Positions 9,288-18,296 of a DNA stretch of 64,000 nucleotides are shown in pieces. Source of the DNA: Pseudomonas sp. Seg1 (GTDB lineage Bacteria > Pseudomonadota > Gammaproteobacteria > Pseudomonadales > Pseudomonadaceae). Below the pieces are notes generated by a model. It was not told the origin of the DNA and ran no database searches. It worked only from the letters and a program-made list of their open reading frames with translations. Positions within the stretch are counted from its first letter, which is position 1, and each line of letters starts with the position of its first letter. The stretch covers positions 3,939,501 through 4,003,500 of the forward strand of contig NZ_AP021903.1 in NCBI RefSeq assembly GCF_018326005.1. Direction: 5' to 3'. The translations under genes and the position numbers were made by a program.

Positions 9288-9308
9288 ATCTCAAGCTCAC
9301 CACTAGAC

Positions 9309-9340
9309 CTGTGGGAGCTGGCTTGCCAGCGATAGCCGTC
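9309..9340. repeat. Single REP element
   Basis: One copy of the GTGGGAGCTGGCTTGCCAGC palindrome core follows the CAP gene by about 20 bp. There is no inverted partner nearby. Confidence 0.9.
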
Positions 9341-9465
9341 ATTCTGCTGATCATCGACGGCATCAATCAACCGGTCATTAAGAGTGATTGGACGGTGCCT
9401 GACATTGCCCCTACCCTGCGCCGTCCAGATCCGCTGTCAGCGGTTTTCCCCACAGCGAGGCTGTC

Positions 9466-10464
9466 ATGTCAGAGCGCATCTTGATCGATGGCTTCAACCG
9501 CCGCGTTGACTACCTGCGCATGTCGGTGACCGATCGTTGCGACTTTCGCTGTGTCTATTGCATGGCTGAAGACATGCAGTTTCTGCCACGCCAACAAGTG
9601 CTGACGCTGGAAGAGATCTATCAACTGGCGCAGAGCTTCGTCGCACTGGGCACGCGCAAGATCCGCCTGACCGGCGGCGAGCCGTTGATTCGCCCCGGCG
9701 TGGTCAAGCTGTGCGAGCAGATCGCCGCCCTGCCCGGCTTGCGTGAGCTGTGCATGACCACCAACGGCTCGCAGCTCGGCAAATTTGCCGCGCCGTTGTT
9801 CGACGCCGGGGTCAAGCGCCTCAACGTCAGCCTCGACAGCCTCGACCCTGAGCGCTTCAAGCAGATGACCCGCACCGGCGATCTGGCGCTGGTGATCAAC
9901 GGCATCGATGCCGCGCACAAGGCCGGATTTACCCGCACCAAACTCAACGTCGTGGTGATGCAGGGTCGCAACGATCAGGAGATCAACGATCTGGTGAGTT
10001 TTGCCATCGACCGCCAGCTCGACATCGCCTTCATCGAAGAAATGCCGCTGGGGATCATCAATGAGCACAGCCGCGCCGAGTCATTTTTCTCAAGCGCGCA
10101 GGTGCGGGAAAAGATCGCCGAGCGCTACACCCTGATCGACTCTGCCGAATCGACTCAAGGCCCGTCGCGCTACTGGCGGCTGGCCGAAGCACCGGATATT
10201 CGCCTCGGTTTTATCTCGCCGCACAGCCACAATTTCTGCGGCACCTGCAACCGGGTGCGGCTGACCGTCGAAGGGCGTTTGCTACTGTGTCTGGGTAACG
10301 AGCATTCGGTGGACTTGAAAGCGCTGCTGCGCGCGCATCCGGGGCAACCGCAACGTCTGGAAAAAGCCATCATCGAAGCAATGAAGCTCAAGCCCTACAG
10401 GCACAACTTCGAAGTGAGCGACGACGTGCAGGTCGTGCGATTCATGAACATGACCGGCGGTTGA
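9466..10464 (+). CDS. moaA: GTP 3',8-cyclase MoaA (molybdenum cofactor biosynthesis)
   Basis: A 332-aa radical SAM enzyme that, with MoaC, converts GTP to cyclic pyranopterin monophosphate. The N-terminal [4Fe-4S] motif CDFRCVYC gives Cys25, Cys29 and Cys32. The GGE motif (70-72) contacts SAM. The second cluster uses Cys258, Cys261 and Cys275. The protein ends in the Gly-Gly dipeptide needed by MoaA. It stands alone, without moaB/C/D/E, and is followed 35 bp later by a bestrophin-like gene. It may be one of two moaA copies in the genome. A molybdoenzyme that would need the cofactor, paoABC, lies at 52.2-56 kb. Confidence 0.95.
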   Translation: MSERILIDGFNRRVDYLRMSVTDRCDFRCVYCMAEDMQFLPRQQVLTLEEIYQLAQSFVALGTRKIRLTGGEPLIRPGVVKLCEQIAALPGLRELCMTTNGSQLGKFAAPLFDAGVKRLNVSLDSLDPERFKQMTRTGDLALVINGIDAAHKAGFTRTKLNVVVMQGRNDQEINDLVSFAIDRQLDIAFIEEMPLGIINEHSRAESFFSSAQVREKIAERYTLIDSAESTQGPSRYWRLAEAPDIRLGFISPHSHNFCGTCNRVRLTVEGRLLLCLGNEHSVDLKALLRAHPGQPQRLEKAIIEAMKLKPYRHNFEVSDDVQVVRFMNMTGG

Positions 10465-10499
10465 TGCGTCACGTCCACACGTAATCGGGATCACCCAGC

Positions 10500-11399
10500 A
10501 TGATTATCAGACCCAAGGTCAGTCAGTTCGCCATCCTGTTTACCCTCAAGGGTTCGATTGCCAAGCGAATCGCCTTGCGCACTCTGATGGTTACCCTGCT
10601 GGCGTCGGCCATCGTGCTGGTGGAAATCCTCCATCCCAGCAGCTTCACCAAGGTCAACGCCACGCCGTTCACGCTGCTGGGTTTGTCGCTGTCGATTTTC
10701 ATGAGTTTCCGTAACAACGCCTGCTATGACCGCTGGTACGAGGCGCGCAAGGCCTGGGGCGAAGTGATCGTGCATATTCGCTCGATCCTTCGTGAAACCC
10801 ACATCATCCGCGAATCGCCTCAACGCCGGCACTTGCTGTTCAACCTGTGCGGCTTCGCCCATGCCCTCAACGCGCGGCTGCGACGTGAAGATGAAGCGGC
10901 GGCCAGCAGCGCATGGGTCAACCCGAAACCCGACGCACAAGTGCCGGACTACAGCGCCCGGATCCTGCACCGGATCGGCGAACAGTGCTCCGATCTGCAA
11001 CAGGCCGGAGCACTGACCGAATGGCGCTACATGCTGCTGGCCAATCACCTGACCAGCCTTACGCAAGCGCAAGCCGTGTGCGAGCGGATCAAAAACACAC
11101 CACTGCCCTTCCCCTACACGTTGCTGCTGCACCGCACGATCTACCTGTTCTGCATTCTGCTACCGTTCGCCATGGCCGAACCGCTGGGCTGGTTGACGCC
11201 GTTGTTCACCGCGATTGTCAGCTATACCTTTTTCGGACTGGATGCGATTGCCGATGAGTTGGAAGACCCATTCGGCCGCGATGAAAACGACCTGCCAACC
11301 GATGCCTTGGTACGCACGATCGAACGCGACATCCTGGCTGAACTAGGTGTTGCGCAACTGCCACCGGCGTTGATGCCCGTCGATTACGTCTTGAGTTGA
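10500..11399 (+). CDS. Bestrophin-like (YneE/UPF0187) anion channel protein
   Basis: A 299-aa membrane protein with the bestrophin/UPF0187 pattern. There are two helices at the N-terminus (about 27-75), then the segment RNNACYDRWYEARKAWG, and two helices near residues 205-250 followed by DAIADELEDPFG, the conserved acidic loop of bacterial bestrophins. Bacterial homologues form pentameric ion channels; the ion carried here is unknown. It follows moaA closely and may be co-transcribed. Confidence 0.88.
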   Translation: MIIRPKVSQFAILFTLKGSIAKRIALRTLMVTLLASAIVLVEILHPSSFTKVNATPFTLLGLSLSIFMSFRNNACYDRWYEARKAWGEVIVHIRSILRETHIIRESPQRRHLLFNLCGFAHALNARLRREDEAAASSAWVNPKPDAQVPDYSARILHRIGEQCSDLQQAGALTEWRYMLLANHLTSLTQAQAVCERIKNTPLPFPYTLLLHRTIYLFCILLPFAMAEPLGWLTPLFTAIVSYTFFGLDAIADELEDPFGRDENDLPTDALVRTIERDILAELGVAQLPPALMPVDYVLS

Positions 11400-11491
11400 T
11401 CCGTTATTCACAGCCTCACCTGAACGCTATTGCATTGAACAAAAGCCTGATTAGATAGTGGCTCCGCCATGATTCGACTCAGGAGCCGCAC

Positions 11492-12835
11492 TTGAGCACA
11501 ACGCCGAATGATCTATCCCGCCCCGAGCCCGTCAGCCTGCGACAGGCCTGGCGTTTCTGGCTGAAACTGGGCTGTATCGGCTTTGGCGGCCCGGCCGGGC
11601 AAATCGCGATCATGCATCAGGAGTTGGTCGAGCGCCGGCGCTGGATCTCGGAACGACGCTTTCTCCACGCCCTCAACTACTGCATGTTGCTGCCCGGCCC
11701 CGAGGCTCAGCAGTTGGCGACGTACATTGGCTGGCTGATGCACCGGACCTGGGGCGGTGTGATCGCCGGTGCGCTGTTTGTGTTGCCCTCGCTGTTCATC
11801 CTGATTGCGCTGTCGTGGGTGTACATCGCGTTCGGCGACGTGCCAGTGGTGGCCGGGATCTTCTACGGGATCAAACCGGCGGTAACTGCGATTGTCTTGC
11901 ACGCGGCCCACCGCATCGGCTCGCGGGCGCTGAAAAACAGTTGGCTGTGGGCCATCGCCGGTGCGTCATTCGTGGCGATTTTTGCCTTCAATCTGCCGTT
12001 CCCGCTGATCGTGCTCGGCGCGGCATTGCTCGGTTATTTCGGTGGGCGACTAGCCCCGCAGCGCTTCAACAATGGCGGGCAGCGCAGCAGCGAAAAATCC
12101 TTCGGCCCGGCATTGATCGATGACGACACACCGACACCTGAACATGCGCGTTTCAGTCTGCCGAAGTTGTGGCGACTGCTGTTGATCGGCGCAGCGCTAT
12201 GGTGTCTGCCCATGGCGCTGCTGACAGCCCTGTTCGGCTGGGATGGCACCTTCACGCAAATGGCCTGGTTCTTCACCAAAGCCGCGCTGCTCACCTTCGG
12301 CGGCGCTTACGCCGTGCTGCCCTATGTCTACCAGGGCGCGGTCGGGCATTACGGCTGGCTGACGCCGACACAGATGATTGATGGTCTGGCGCTGGGCGAA
12401 ACCACGCCGGGGCCGCTGATCATGGTGGTGGCGTTTGTCGGCTTCATAGGCGGTTATGTGCAACCGGCGTTCGGCGCTGAGCATGCGTTCGCCGCTGGCG
12501 CAGTGGCGGCGACACTGGTGACGTGGTTCACCTTCCTGCCCTCGTTTCTGTTCATCCTCGCTGGCGGGCCGTTGGTGGAATCGACCCACAACGAATTGAA
12601 GTTCACCGCACCGCTCACCGCGATCACCGCTGCGGTGGTCGGGGTGATCCTCAATCTGGCGTGTTTCTTCGCTTATCACGTGTTCTGGCCGAGCGGTTTC
12701 GCCGGGCCGCCGGATGTTTTTTCGATAGCGTTGGCAGTTATGGCGGCGCTGGCGCTGTTCGTTTTCAAACGCGGCGTGATTGAAGTGTTGATCGTTTGCG
12801 CCCTTGTAGGGCTGGGCTTTCATCTGCTGCGCTGA
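11492..12835 (+). CDS. chrA: Chromate efflux transporter ChrA (two CHR domains)
   Basis: A 447-aa inner-membrane protein exporting chromate, built of two homologous CHR domains. The first has GFGGPAGQ at 30-37 and PGPEAQQLATYIGW. The second has LLTFGGAYAVLPY near 266-278 and GLALGETTPGPLIM. The start is a TTG with AGGAG seven bases upstream; no in-frame ATG precedes the first CHR motif. It is a monocistronic-looking gene with no chrB nearby. Confidence 0.9.
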   Translation: MSTTPNDLSRPEPVSLRQAWRFWLKLGCIGFGGPAGQIAIMHQELVERRRWISERRFLHALNYCMLLPGPEAQQLATYIGWLMHRTWGGVIAGALFVLPSLFILIALSWVYIAFGDVPVVAGIFYGIKPAVTAIVLHAAHRIGSRALKNSWLWAIAGASFVAIFAFNLPFPLIVLGAALLGYFGGRLAPQRFNNGGQRSSEKSFGPALIDDDTPTPEHARFSLPKLWRLLLIGAALWCLPMALLTALFGWDGTFTQMAWFFTKAALLTFGGAYAVLPYVYQGAVGHYGWLTPTQMIDGLALGETTPGPLIMVVAFVGFIGGYVQPAFGAEHAFAAGAVAATLVTWFTFLPSFLFILAGGPLVESTHNELKFTAPLTAITAAVVGVILNLACFFAYHVFWPSGFAGPPDVFSIALAVMAALALFVFKRGVIEVLIVCALVGLGFHLLR

Positions 12836-12962
12836 ATGCCGCGAGCGCGACCGATTCGGAATCAGTCGTTTACACGCCCGCGGATTGCCCCTTACTATCC
12901 GGGCACACCGGTCGGCGGGCCTGCCCCGCCACCGACGCTTTCCGCCAACGGAAACACGCGTT

Positions 12963-13040
12963 ATGAGTACGTCACCACAACAACGAAAAACGTTGAACGT
13001 CTCTGCACTGCGCACCCTCTCTCCCGGGGGCGGCGTATGA
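12963..13040 (+). CDS. Possible 25-aa small ORF upstream of glutamine-synthetase-like gene
   Basis: An ATG-started frame encodes MSTSPQQRKTLNVSALRTLS plus five residues and ends in TATGA, where the stop overlaps the start of the next small frame. There is no strong ribosome site and no recognised family. It lies in a 515-bp gap between chrA and the ligase gene. It could be a leader peptide, a gene remnant or chance. Confidence 0.25.
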   Translation: MSTSPQQRKTLNVSALRTLSPGGGV

Positions 13041-13120
13041 ATCGTATCGTCAATCTCCCCATGGCCCTGCGCCGTTCCAAGCTGCGTCACTCCGCACGCC
13101 CGCCGGATATCGCCTGCTGA
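13037..13120 (+). CDS. Possible 27-aa small ORF overlapping the preceding one
   Basis: The ATG lies inside the TATGA overlap with the preceding small frame, the arrangement of translationally coupled genes. The peptide is basic (several Arg/Lys) and matches no family I know. It ends 230 bp before the ligase gene, with a REP-like palindrome between them. Confidence 0.22.
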   Translation: MNRIVNLPMALRRSKLRHSARPPDIAC

Positions 13121-13146
13121 TTTCTGTCAGTCGGAAAAGATCCATT

Positions 13147-13239
13147 TGTGGCGAGGGAGCTTGCTCCCGCTGGGGCGCGAAGCGGCCCCAAAAGTCAGGA
13201 CTGCTGCGCAGTCCATCGGGGATGAATCCCCTCGCCACA
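13147..13239. repeat. REP pair of the GAGGGAGCTTGCTCCC type
   Basis: An imperfect palindrome begins TTGTGGCGAGGGAGCTTGCT and ends in the inverted CCCCTCGCCACAG. Nested AAGCGGCCCC and CTGCGCAG elements lie between. The same element recurs at 43828-43924, and a half copy is at 30866-30908. Confidence 0.9.
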
Positions 13240-13350
13240 GGTTTTGTATCTCGTCGGACTGATCTCCATTTGATATTCCTGCCGGGACGCCCATAGCTGC
13301 GTCCGGCCCGAATCTGCGCGCCTGCACGGCGCCATCGTGAGTGATTGATT

Positions 13351-14715
13351 ATGAAATTCGCAGCCATCGAAGACGCACGCCTGTTCCTTGAACAGAACCC
13401 CGATATCGACATGATCGAGCTGTTCATCCTTGACGCCAACGGCGTGCCACGCGGCAAGCTGCTGCACCGTGAAGAACTGCTGGCGGTGTATGAAAGCGGT
13501 CGCCCATTGCCCAGCACCATCCTTGGCCTGACCGTGCAGGGCGAAGACGTGGAAAACTCAGGTCTGGTCTGGGACGTCGGTGATATCGACTGCCGCGCCT
13601 ATCCGCTCGAAGGCAGTCTGGTACGCCTGCCGTGGCGGCAGATTCCGACCGCTGCGGTGCAGGTCAGCATGCACCCGACCGAAGGCCTGCCAGCGAGCAT
13701 CGCCGACCCGCGTCACCTGCTGATCAAGATCATTGATGGCCTCAAGGCCGAGGGCTATCACCCGGTCATGGCGTGCGAACTGGAGTTCTATCTACTCGAC
13801 GCCAAACGCGATCACAACGGCCGACCACAACCGGCGCTGGACGCCGACGGCGGTCGACCGCGACACACCCAGGTCTACGGTTTGCGTGAACTGGAGCAGA
13901 TCGAACCCTTCCTCGCCGACCTCTACAGCGCCTGCAAACTGCACGGCATTCCGGCGCGCACGGCGATCTCGGAATACGCGCCGGGGCAAGTGGAAATCAC
14001 CCTCGAACACGGCGATGCGCTGCAAGCCATGGATCAGGCGGTGCGTTACAAACGGCTGGTCAAAGCGATCGCGCACAAACACGGCATGCAAGCGACGTTC
14101 ATGGCCAAACCGTTCGATGATCTGGCCGGCACCGGGATGCACATGCATGTCAGCCTCGCCGATGCCGAGGGGCGCAATCTATTTGCCTCCGAAGACCCGG
14201 CCGGCACGCCGCTGCTGCGCACGGCGATTGGCGGCATGCTCGCGTCGTTGCTGGATTCGCTGCTGCTGTTCTGCCCCAACGCCAATTCCTACCGGCGCTT
14301 TCAGGCCAACAGCTACGCACCACTGGCGCCGACCTGGGGCGTCGACAACCGCACCGTCAGCCTGCGCGTGCCCGGCGGCCCGGCCAACACCCGGCACATC
14401 GAACACCGCATTTGCGGCGCCGATGCCAATCCGTATCTGGCGGCAGCAGCAATCCTCGCCGGCATTCATCGGGGCATTCGTGAGGACCTTGATCCGGGCG
14501 CCCCGGTCGAGGGCAATGGTTATGCGCAGGCGAAGGAGTTGCTGCCGACAGATTGGCTGACATCGCTGCAGGCACTGGAAAATTCAGCGTGGGCGCGCGA
14601 TGCCTTGGGGCAGGAATTTCTGGGGGTGTATCTGGCGGTCAAGCGTGCCGAATACCGGCAGTTCATGGCTGAAGTGGGTGAGCAGGATTGGCGTTGGTAT
14701 CTCACCGAAGCCTAA
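13351..14715 (+). CDS. Glutamine-synthetase-family gamma-glutamylpolyamine ligase
   Basis: A 454-aa cytoplasmic ATP-dependent ligase of the GlnA/PuuA/SpuB class. It attaches glutamate to an amine, most likely putrescine or another polyamine. Visible family landmarks are ACELEFYLLD (metal-binding glutamates), EYAPGQVEI, GTGMHMHVSL, the NANSYRRF loop and GADANPYLAAAA. It lacks the adenylylation-site C-terminus of housekeeping GlnA. The ATG at 13351 is preferred over the TTG six bases upstream. A PuuB-type oxidase follows 150 bp downstream across a REP pair. It is a distinct paralogue of the puuA at 38099-39475. Confidence 0.87.
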   Translation: MKFAAIEDARLFLEQNPDIDMIELFILDANGVPRGKLLHREELLAVYESGRPLPSTILGLTVQGEDVENSGLVWDVGDIDCRAYPLEGSLVRLPWRQIPTAAVQVSMHPTEGLPASIADPRHLLIKIIDGLKAEGYHPVMACELEFYLLDAKRDHNGRPQPALDADGGRPRHTQVYGLRELEQIEPFLADLYSACKLHGIPARTAISEYAPGQVEITLEHGDALQAMDQAVRYKRLVKAIAHKHGMQATFMAKPFDDLAGTGMHMHVSLADAEGRNLFASEDPAGTPLLRTAIGGMLASLLDSLLLFCPNANSYRRFQANSYAPLAPTWGVDNRTVSLRVPGGPANTRHIEHRICGADANPYLAAAAILAGIHRGIREDLDPGAPVEGNGYAQAKELLPTDWLTSLQALENSAWARDALGQEFLGVYLAVKRAEYRQFMAEVGEQDWRWYLTEA

Positions 14716-14731
14716 GAACCCCACCGCTAAA

Positions 14732-14827
14732 CCCTGTGGGAGCTGGCTTGCCAGCGATGGGGCCGGGACACTCAGCATCTCTGGTGACTGACACTCCGCC
14801 ATCGCTGGCAAGCCAGCTCCCACAGGG
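14732..14827. repeat. REP doublet (inverted pair)
   Basis: CCCTGTGGGAGCTGGCTTGC and its exact inverse CAAGCCAGCTCCCACAGGG flank a 40-bp spacer. It lies between two co-directional genes and may form a long hairpin in a shared transcript. Confidence 0.93.
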
Positions 14828-14865
14828 ATCCCGATTAGCCTCCCGAATTTTGTGTGGACACCGAC

Positions 14866-16149
14866 ATGACTGAACGCTGCAATTCCTACTACACCGCCAC
14901 CCTCAATCAGGACACCGACTACCCGACCCTGCAAGGCCGGCACAAAGTCGACGTGGTGATCATCGGCGGCGGCTTCACTGGCGTCGCCACCGCCGTCGAA
15001 CTGGCCGAAAAAGGCCTGAAAGTTGCCATCGTCGAAAGCCATAAAATCGGCTGGGGCGCCACCGGGCGCAATGGCGGTCAGGTCACCGGCAGCCTCTCCG
15101 GCGACGGTGCGATGCGCAAACAGATGCGCCCGAAACTCGGCGACGAGGTCGATGATTTCATCTGGCACTTGCGCTGGCGCGGGCACGAGATCATCAAGCA
15201 GCGCGTGGAAAAATACGCCATCCAGTGCGACCTCAAACACGGTCACCTGCATGCGGCCTACAAGCCCAGCCACATGACTGATTTGCGCAACGATTACGAA
15301 GAAGCCGTGCGCCGAGGCATGGGCGATGAAGTCAGTCTGCTCGACCGCAGCCAGGTGCGCGATTTGCTGCAAAGCGATCTCTATCACGGTGCGATCAAGA
15401 ACACCCGCAACATGCACCTGCACCCGCTCAATCTGTGCATCGGCGAAGCGCGGGCGGCGGAAAGTCTCGGCGCCCTGATCTTCGAAAACAGCGAAGTGCT
15501 GGAAATCATCCACGGCGACACACCGGGTGTGCGCACTGCCCACGGCCAGATCGATGCCAATCAGGTGATGCTCGCCGGCGACGTTTATCACAAGCTCGAA
15601 CCGGGCCAGCTCAAGGGCAAGATTTTCCCGGCCATGGGCGGCATCGTCACCACCGCGCCGCTGGGCGATCTGGCCAAACAGATCAACCCCGAAGACCTCG
15701 CCGTCTATGACTGCCGTTTCGTCCTCGATTACTACCGCCTCACCGCCGACGGCCGCCTGCTGTTCGGCGGCGGCGCCAACTACAGCGGCAAGGATTCACG
15801 CGACATCGCCGCCGAGTTGCGCCCGTGCATCGAACAGACCTTCCCGGCGCTCAAAGGCGTGCAGATCGATTACCAGTGGAGCTGCGCGATGGGCATCGTC
15901 ATCAACCGCATCCCGCAACTGGGCAAGCTCTCGGACAACGTCTGGTATTGCCAGGGCTACTCAGGGCATGGCATCGCCACCACCCACATCATGGGCGAAA
16001 TCATGAGCCGGGCGATCACCGGGCAGATGGAGCAGTTCGATACGTTTGCGGCGTGCCAGCACATTCGCGTGCCGATGGGGGACTTGCTGGGCAATCCATT
16101 GCTGGCGGCGGGGATGTGGTATTACCAGATGCTTGAAAAATTGCGTTGA
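14866..16149 (+). CDS. FAD-dependent oxidoreductase, PuuB/OrdL type
   Basis: A 427-aa DAO-family flavoenzyme resembling gamma-glutamylputrescine oxidase. It oxidises a gamma-glutamylated amine to the aldehyde with release of ammonia and hydrogen peroxide. The dinucleotide fold appears as VVIIGGGFTGVATAVELAEKG at about residues 28-48, and GWGATGRNGGQ is the typical FAD contact loop. The C-terminus has CQGYSGHGIATTH. The ATG at 14866 matches the length of the puuB paralogue at 35074-36357 (427 aa). Pairing with the upstream ligase suggests a second amine gamma-glutamylation route; the true substrate is unknown. Confidence 0.87.
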   Translation: MTERCNSYYTATLNQDTDYPTLQGRHKVDVVIIGGGFTGVATAVELAEKGLKVAIVESHKIGWGATGRNGGQVTGSLSGDGAMRKQMRPKLGDEVDDFIWHLRWRGHEIIKQRVEKYAIQCDLKHGHLHAAYKPSHMTDLRNDYEEAVRRGMGDEVSLLDRSQVRDLLQSDLYHGAIKNTRNMHLHPLNLCIGEARAAESLGALIFENSEVLEIIHGDTPGVRTAHGQIDANQVMLAGDVYHKLEPGQLKGKIFPAMGGIVTTAPLGDLAKQINPEDLAVYDCRFVLDYYRLTADGRLLFGGGANYSGKDSRDIAAELRPCIEQTFPALKGVQIDYQWSCAMGIVINRIPQLGKLSDNVWYCQGYSGHGIATTHIMGEIMSRAITGQMEQFDTFAACQHIRVPMGDLLGNPLLAAGMWYYQMLEKLR

Positions 16150-16158
16150 CTTGACTGA

Positions 16159-16260
16159 CCCCATCGCTGGCAAGCCAGCTCCCACAGGTTTTTGGTGGCG
16201 CACATGGATTATGTGTACGACGCGGAAACTGTGGGAGCTGGCTTGCCAGCGATGAGGCCC
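16159..16260. repeat. REP doublet between convergent genes
   Basis: Two REP cores in inverted orientation (CATCGCTGGCAAGCCAGCTC and its inverse) lie between the 3' ends of the PuuB-like and DeoR-type genes. They may serve as a bidirectional transcript end. Confidence 0.93.
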
Positions 16261-16278
16261 TAAGCCGCTATACAAATC

Positions 16279-17064
16279 TCAATCAGGCAACTGCTCCACC
16301 TCAATCCCCAACCGCCGGTAATCCTCAACACTACCCGACGCCAGATGTCGCTCGGTAATCAGCGTATGCACCCGCGTGCACGGCGTCACCACGAACGGCT
16401 CGACCGCGCCAAGCTTGTCCGCCGTGGTCACCGCGATCACCTGCGCAGCACTTTCGAACAGCGCCTGTTTCACTGGCACTTCATCGAAATACAGCGAACT
16501 CAATCCCACCTCCGGATGAATCGCGCACACCCCGGTAAACAGCAGGTCAGCCTTGATGCTTTGCAGCAGACGCACCGTTTCGTGACCGCTGACCGACATG
16601 GTCGCCAGGTTCAACTGCCCGCCCGCCAGAATCACCTTGATGCCCTTGTACTCGGCGAGGGTGATGGCGGTCATCGGCGAGGTGGTCACCGCTGTGATGC
16701 GGATATCCGCTGGCAAGGACCGCGCAATCTGCAACGTGGTAGTGCCGGAGTCGAACAGCACAATCTGGCCATCCTTCACCCGCCCGGCGGCGAGTTGCGC
16801 CAGGCGTGTCTTCACCTCATCGGTTTCACTGATGCGGGTGAAGTAATCCTTGCCGGTGTCTTTCGGTCGCGGCAACGCACCACCGTGAACCCGCTGCACC
16901 AGGCCGGCGTTGTCCAGTTCGGCGAGGTCGCGGCGGATGGTGTCTTCGGACACGGCGAAGTGCTGGCTCAACTCGGACGCCATGACCTTGCCGTCGCGTT
17001 CGAGGATCAGGAGGATTTTCTGCCGACGCAGGGATGGGAGTTCGGTAACCGAATGATCGTGCAT
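16279..17064 (-). CDS. DeoR/GlpR-family transcriptional regulator
   Basis: A 261-aa repressor-type protein. The N-terminal DeoR helix-turn-helix spans about residues 10-65 (RRQKILLILERDGKV, then SEDTIRRDLAELDNAGLVQRVHGGAL). The C-terminal sugar-phosphate-sensing domain carries FDSGTTTLQIARSLP, the effector loop of the family. It is convergent with the PuuB-like gene; its targets are not evident from the neighbourhood. The effector of such proteins is usually a phosphorylated sugar. Confidence 0.9.
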   Translation of the reverse strand: MHDHSVTELPSLRRQKILLILERDGKVMASELSQHFAVSEDTIRRDLAELDNAGLVQRVHGGALPRPKDTGKDYFTRISETDEVKTRLAQLAAGRVKDGQIVLFDSGTTTLQIARSLPADIRITAVTTSPMTAITLAEYKGIKVILAGGQLNLATMSVSGHETVRLLQSIKADLLFTGVCAIHPEVGLSSLYFDEVPVKQALFESAAQVIAVTTADKLGAVEPFVVTPCTRVHTLITERHLASGSVEDYRRLGIEVEQLPD

Positions 17065-17195
17065 GGTTATGCCTGTTTATGCTTGTAACTGCAGGTTTTC
17101 GCCGAGATTAGCCAAAGCCTCGGGCAAACACAAACGGGCGGGTATCAATTGTTTCGATCCTTGGAATCAGCAAGGGGAATTTTTCCTTTGCATTC

Positions 17196-17229
17196 AGCCT
17201 GTTCAGAATGGCCCCACTCTCAACAGGCT
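17196..17229 (+). promoter_or_regulatory. Inverted repeat upstream of a 22-aa hydrophobic ORF
   Basis: AGCCTGTT (17196-17203) and AACAGGCT (17222-17229) form an eight-base perfect inverted repeat with an 18-base loop, ending 17 bases before the ATG of the small ORF. It could be an operator or a leader hairpin. The function is not known. Confidence 0.3.
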
Positions 17230-17245
17230 TCAGGATGAACACCTT

Positions 17246-17314
17246 ATGAATCTCAATTTCGCTTTCGCTTGCATGATCGTCGTGTCGTTCGCGATTGCCT
17301 TGGGCCACGCCTGA
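17246..17314 (+). CDS. Possible 22-aa hydrophobic small protein
   Basis: The frame encodes 22 residues, MNLNFAFACMIVVSFAIALG plus His-Ala, a single hydrophobic helix. AGGA lies ten bases upstream of the ATG. It stands alone between the DeoR-type gene (divergent) and a LysR gene (convergent, beginning 5 bp after the stop). No family recognised. It may be a small membrane protein or a decayed signal peptide. Confidence 0.35.
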   Translation: MNLNFAFACMIVVSFAIALGHA

Positions 17315-17318
17315 GGCA

Positions 17319-18212
17319 TCAAACCGACGCTGCCAGATGCTCGCGAAACCACTTGTGCGCGGGATCACGGTGCAGTCGCTCGCCCCAGAACATCGCCATT
17401 TCGTAGCCCGGCACCTGCAGCGGTGCCTCGACCACTTGCAACGCCGGGTTACCGCGCACCAGCCGTGACGGCAGCATCGCCACCAGATCGGTGCTCGCCA
17501 GCACCGACATGACCATCAAAAAGTGCGGCACCGACAGCACCACTTTGCGCGACAGCCCCACGTCAGCCAGCACCTTGTCTGTCACCCCGAAAAAGCCCCC
17601 GCCTTCACGCGACACCATCACGTGTTCCAGTGCGCAGAATTCCTCGCGGCTCGGTTTGCCCGTCAAATCCGGATGCCCGAGACGCCCGGCCAACACATAG
17701 CGCTCGGTAAACAGCACCCGTTGATGCAGGTCCAGCGGCGCGTCTTCGGTGATGTGCAGCGCCAGATCGAACACACCCTGCTCCGCTTGCTTGACCAATT
17801 GCGCTGGCATCAGGTCGATAACCGCCAACCGAGTGCCCGGTGCCTGCGTACGCAAACCACTCAGGGCTGGCAGGAGAACGGTAGATTCGCCGTAATCCGT
17901 CGCCGCGACTTTCCAGGTCTGGGTCGCCAGTGCGGGGTCGAACGCAGCAGCCGGCGCCACCGCCCGTTCCAGTGCTTGCAGCGCCTCGCGCAAAGGCTCG
18001 CGCAACTCATCGGCCCGCGCCGTCGGACGCATGCCGCGTGGGCCGGGGAGCAACAGCGGATCGCCAAAGATGTCACGAAGCCTGGCCAAATGAACGCTCA
18101 CCGAAGGCTGCGAGAGGTTCAACCGTTGCGCCGCGCGGGTGACGTTGTGCTCGGACAGCAACACGTCGAGGGTCAACAGCAGATTGATATCCAGCCGTCT
18201 CAAATTATTCAT
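17319..18212 (-). CDS. LysR-family regulator of the adjacent quinone reductase gene
   Basis: A 297-aa LysR protein. The helix-turn-helix at about 4-62 (LDINLLLTLDVLLSEHNVTR, then LSQPSVSVHLARLRDIFGD) is followed by the effector-binding domain. The ATG at 18212 is the conventional start; the frame extends eight codons upstream to 18236. It is divergent from a flavodoxin-fold NAD(P)H oxidoreductase 84 bp away, the standard arrangement for LysR control of quinone or electrophile reductases. Confidence 0.9.
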   Translation of the reverse strand: MNNLRRLDINLLLTLDVLLSEHNVTRAAQRLNLSQPSVSVHLARLRDIFGDPLLLPGPRGMRPTARADELREPLREALQALERAVAPAAAFDPALATQTWKVAATDYGESTVLLPALSGLRTQAPGTRLAVIDLMPAQLVKQAEQGVFDLALHITEDAPLDLHQRVLFTERYVLAGRLGHPDLTGKPSREEFCALEHVMVSREGGGFFGVTDKVLADVGLSRKVVLSVPHFLMVMSVLASTDLVAMLPSRLVRGNPALQVVEAPLQVPGYEMAMFWGERLHRDPAHKWFREHLAASV

Positions 18213-18296
18213 GGCTATACCAGACATATCAGACATTCATTTCCAATATACCTGTGGAGCGCCGATCCTGCTGCCATTCAGCCACGGAGTTCCCCC

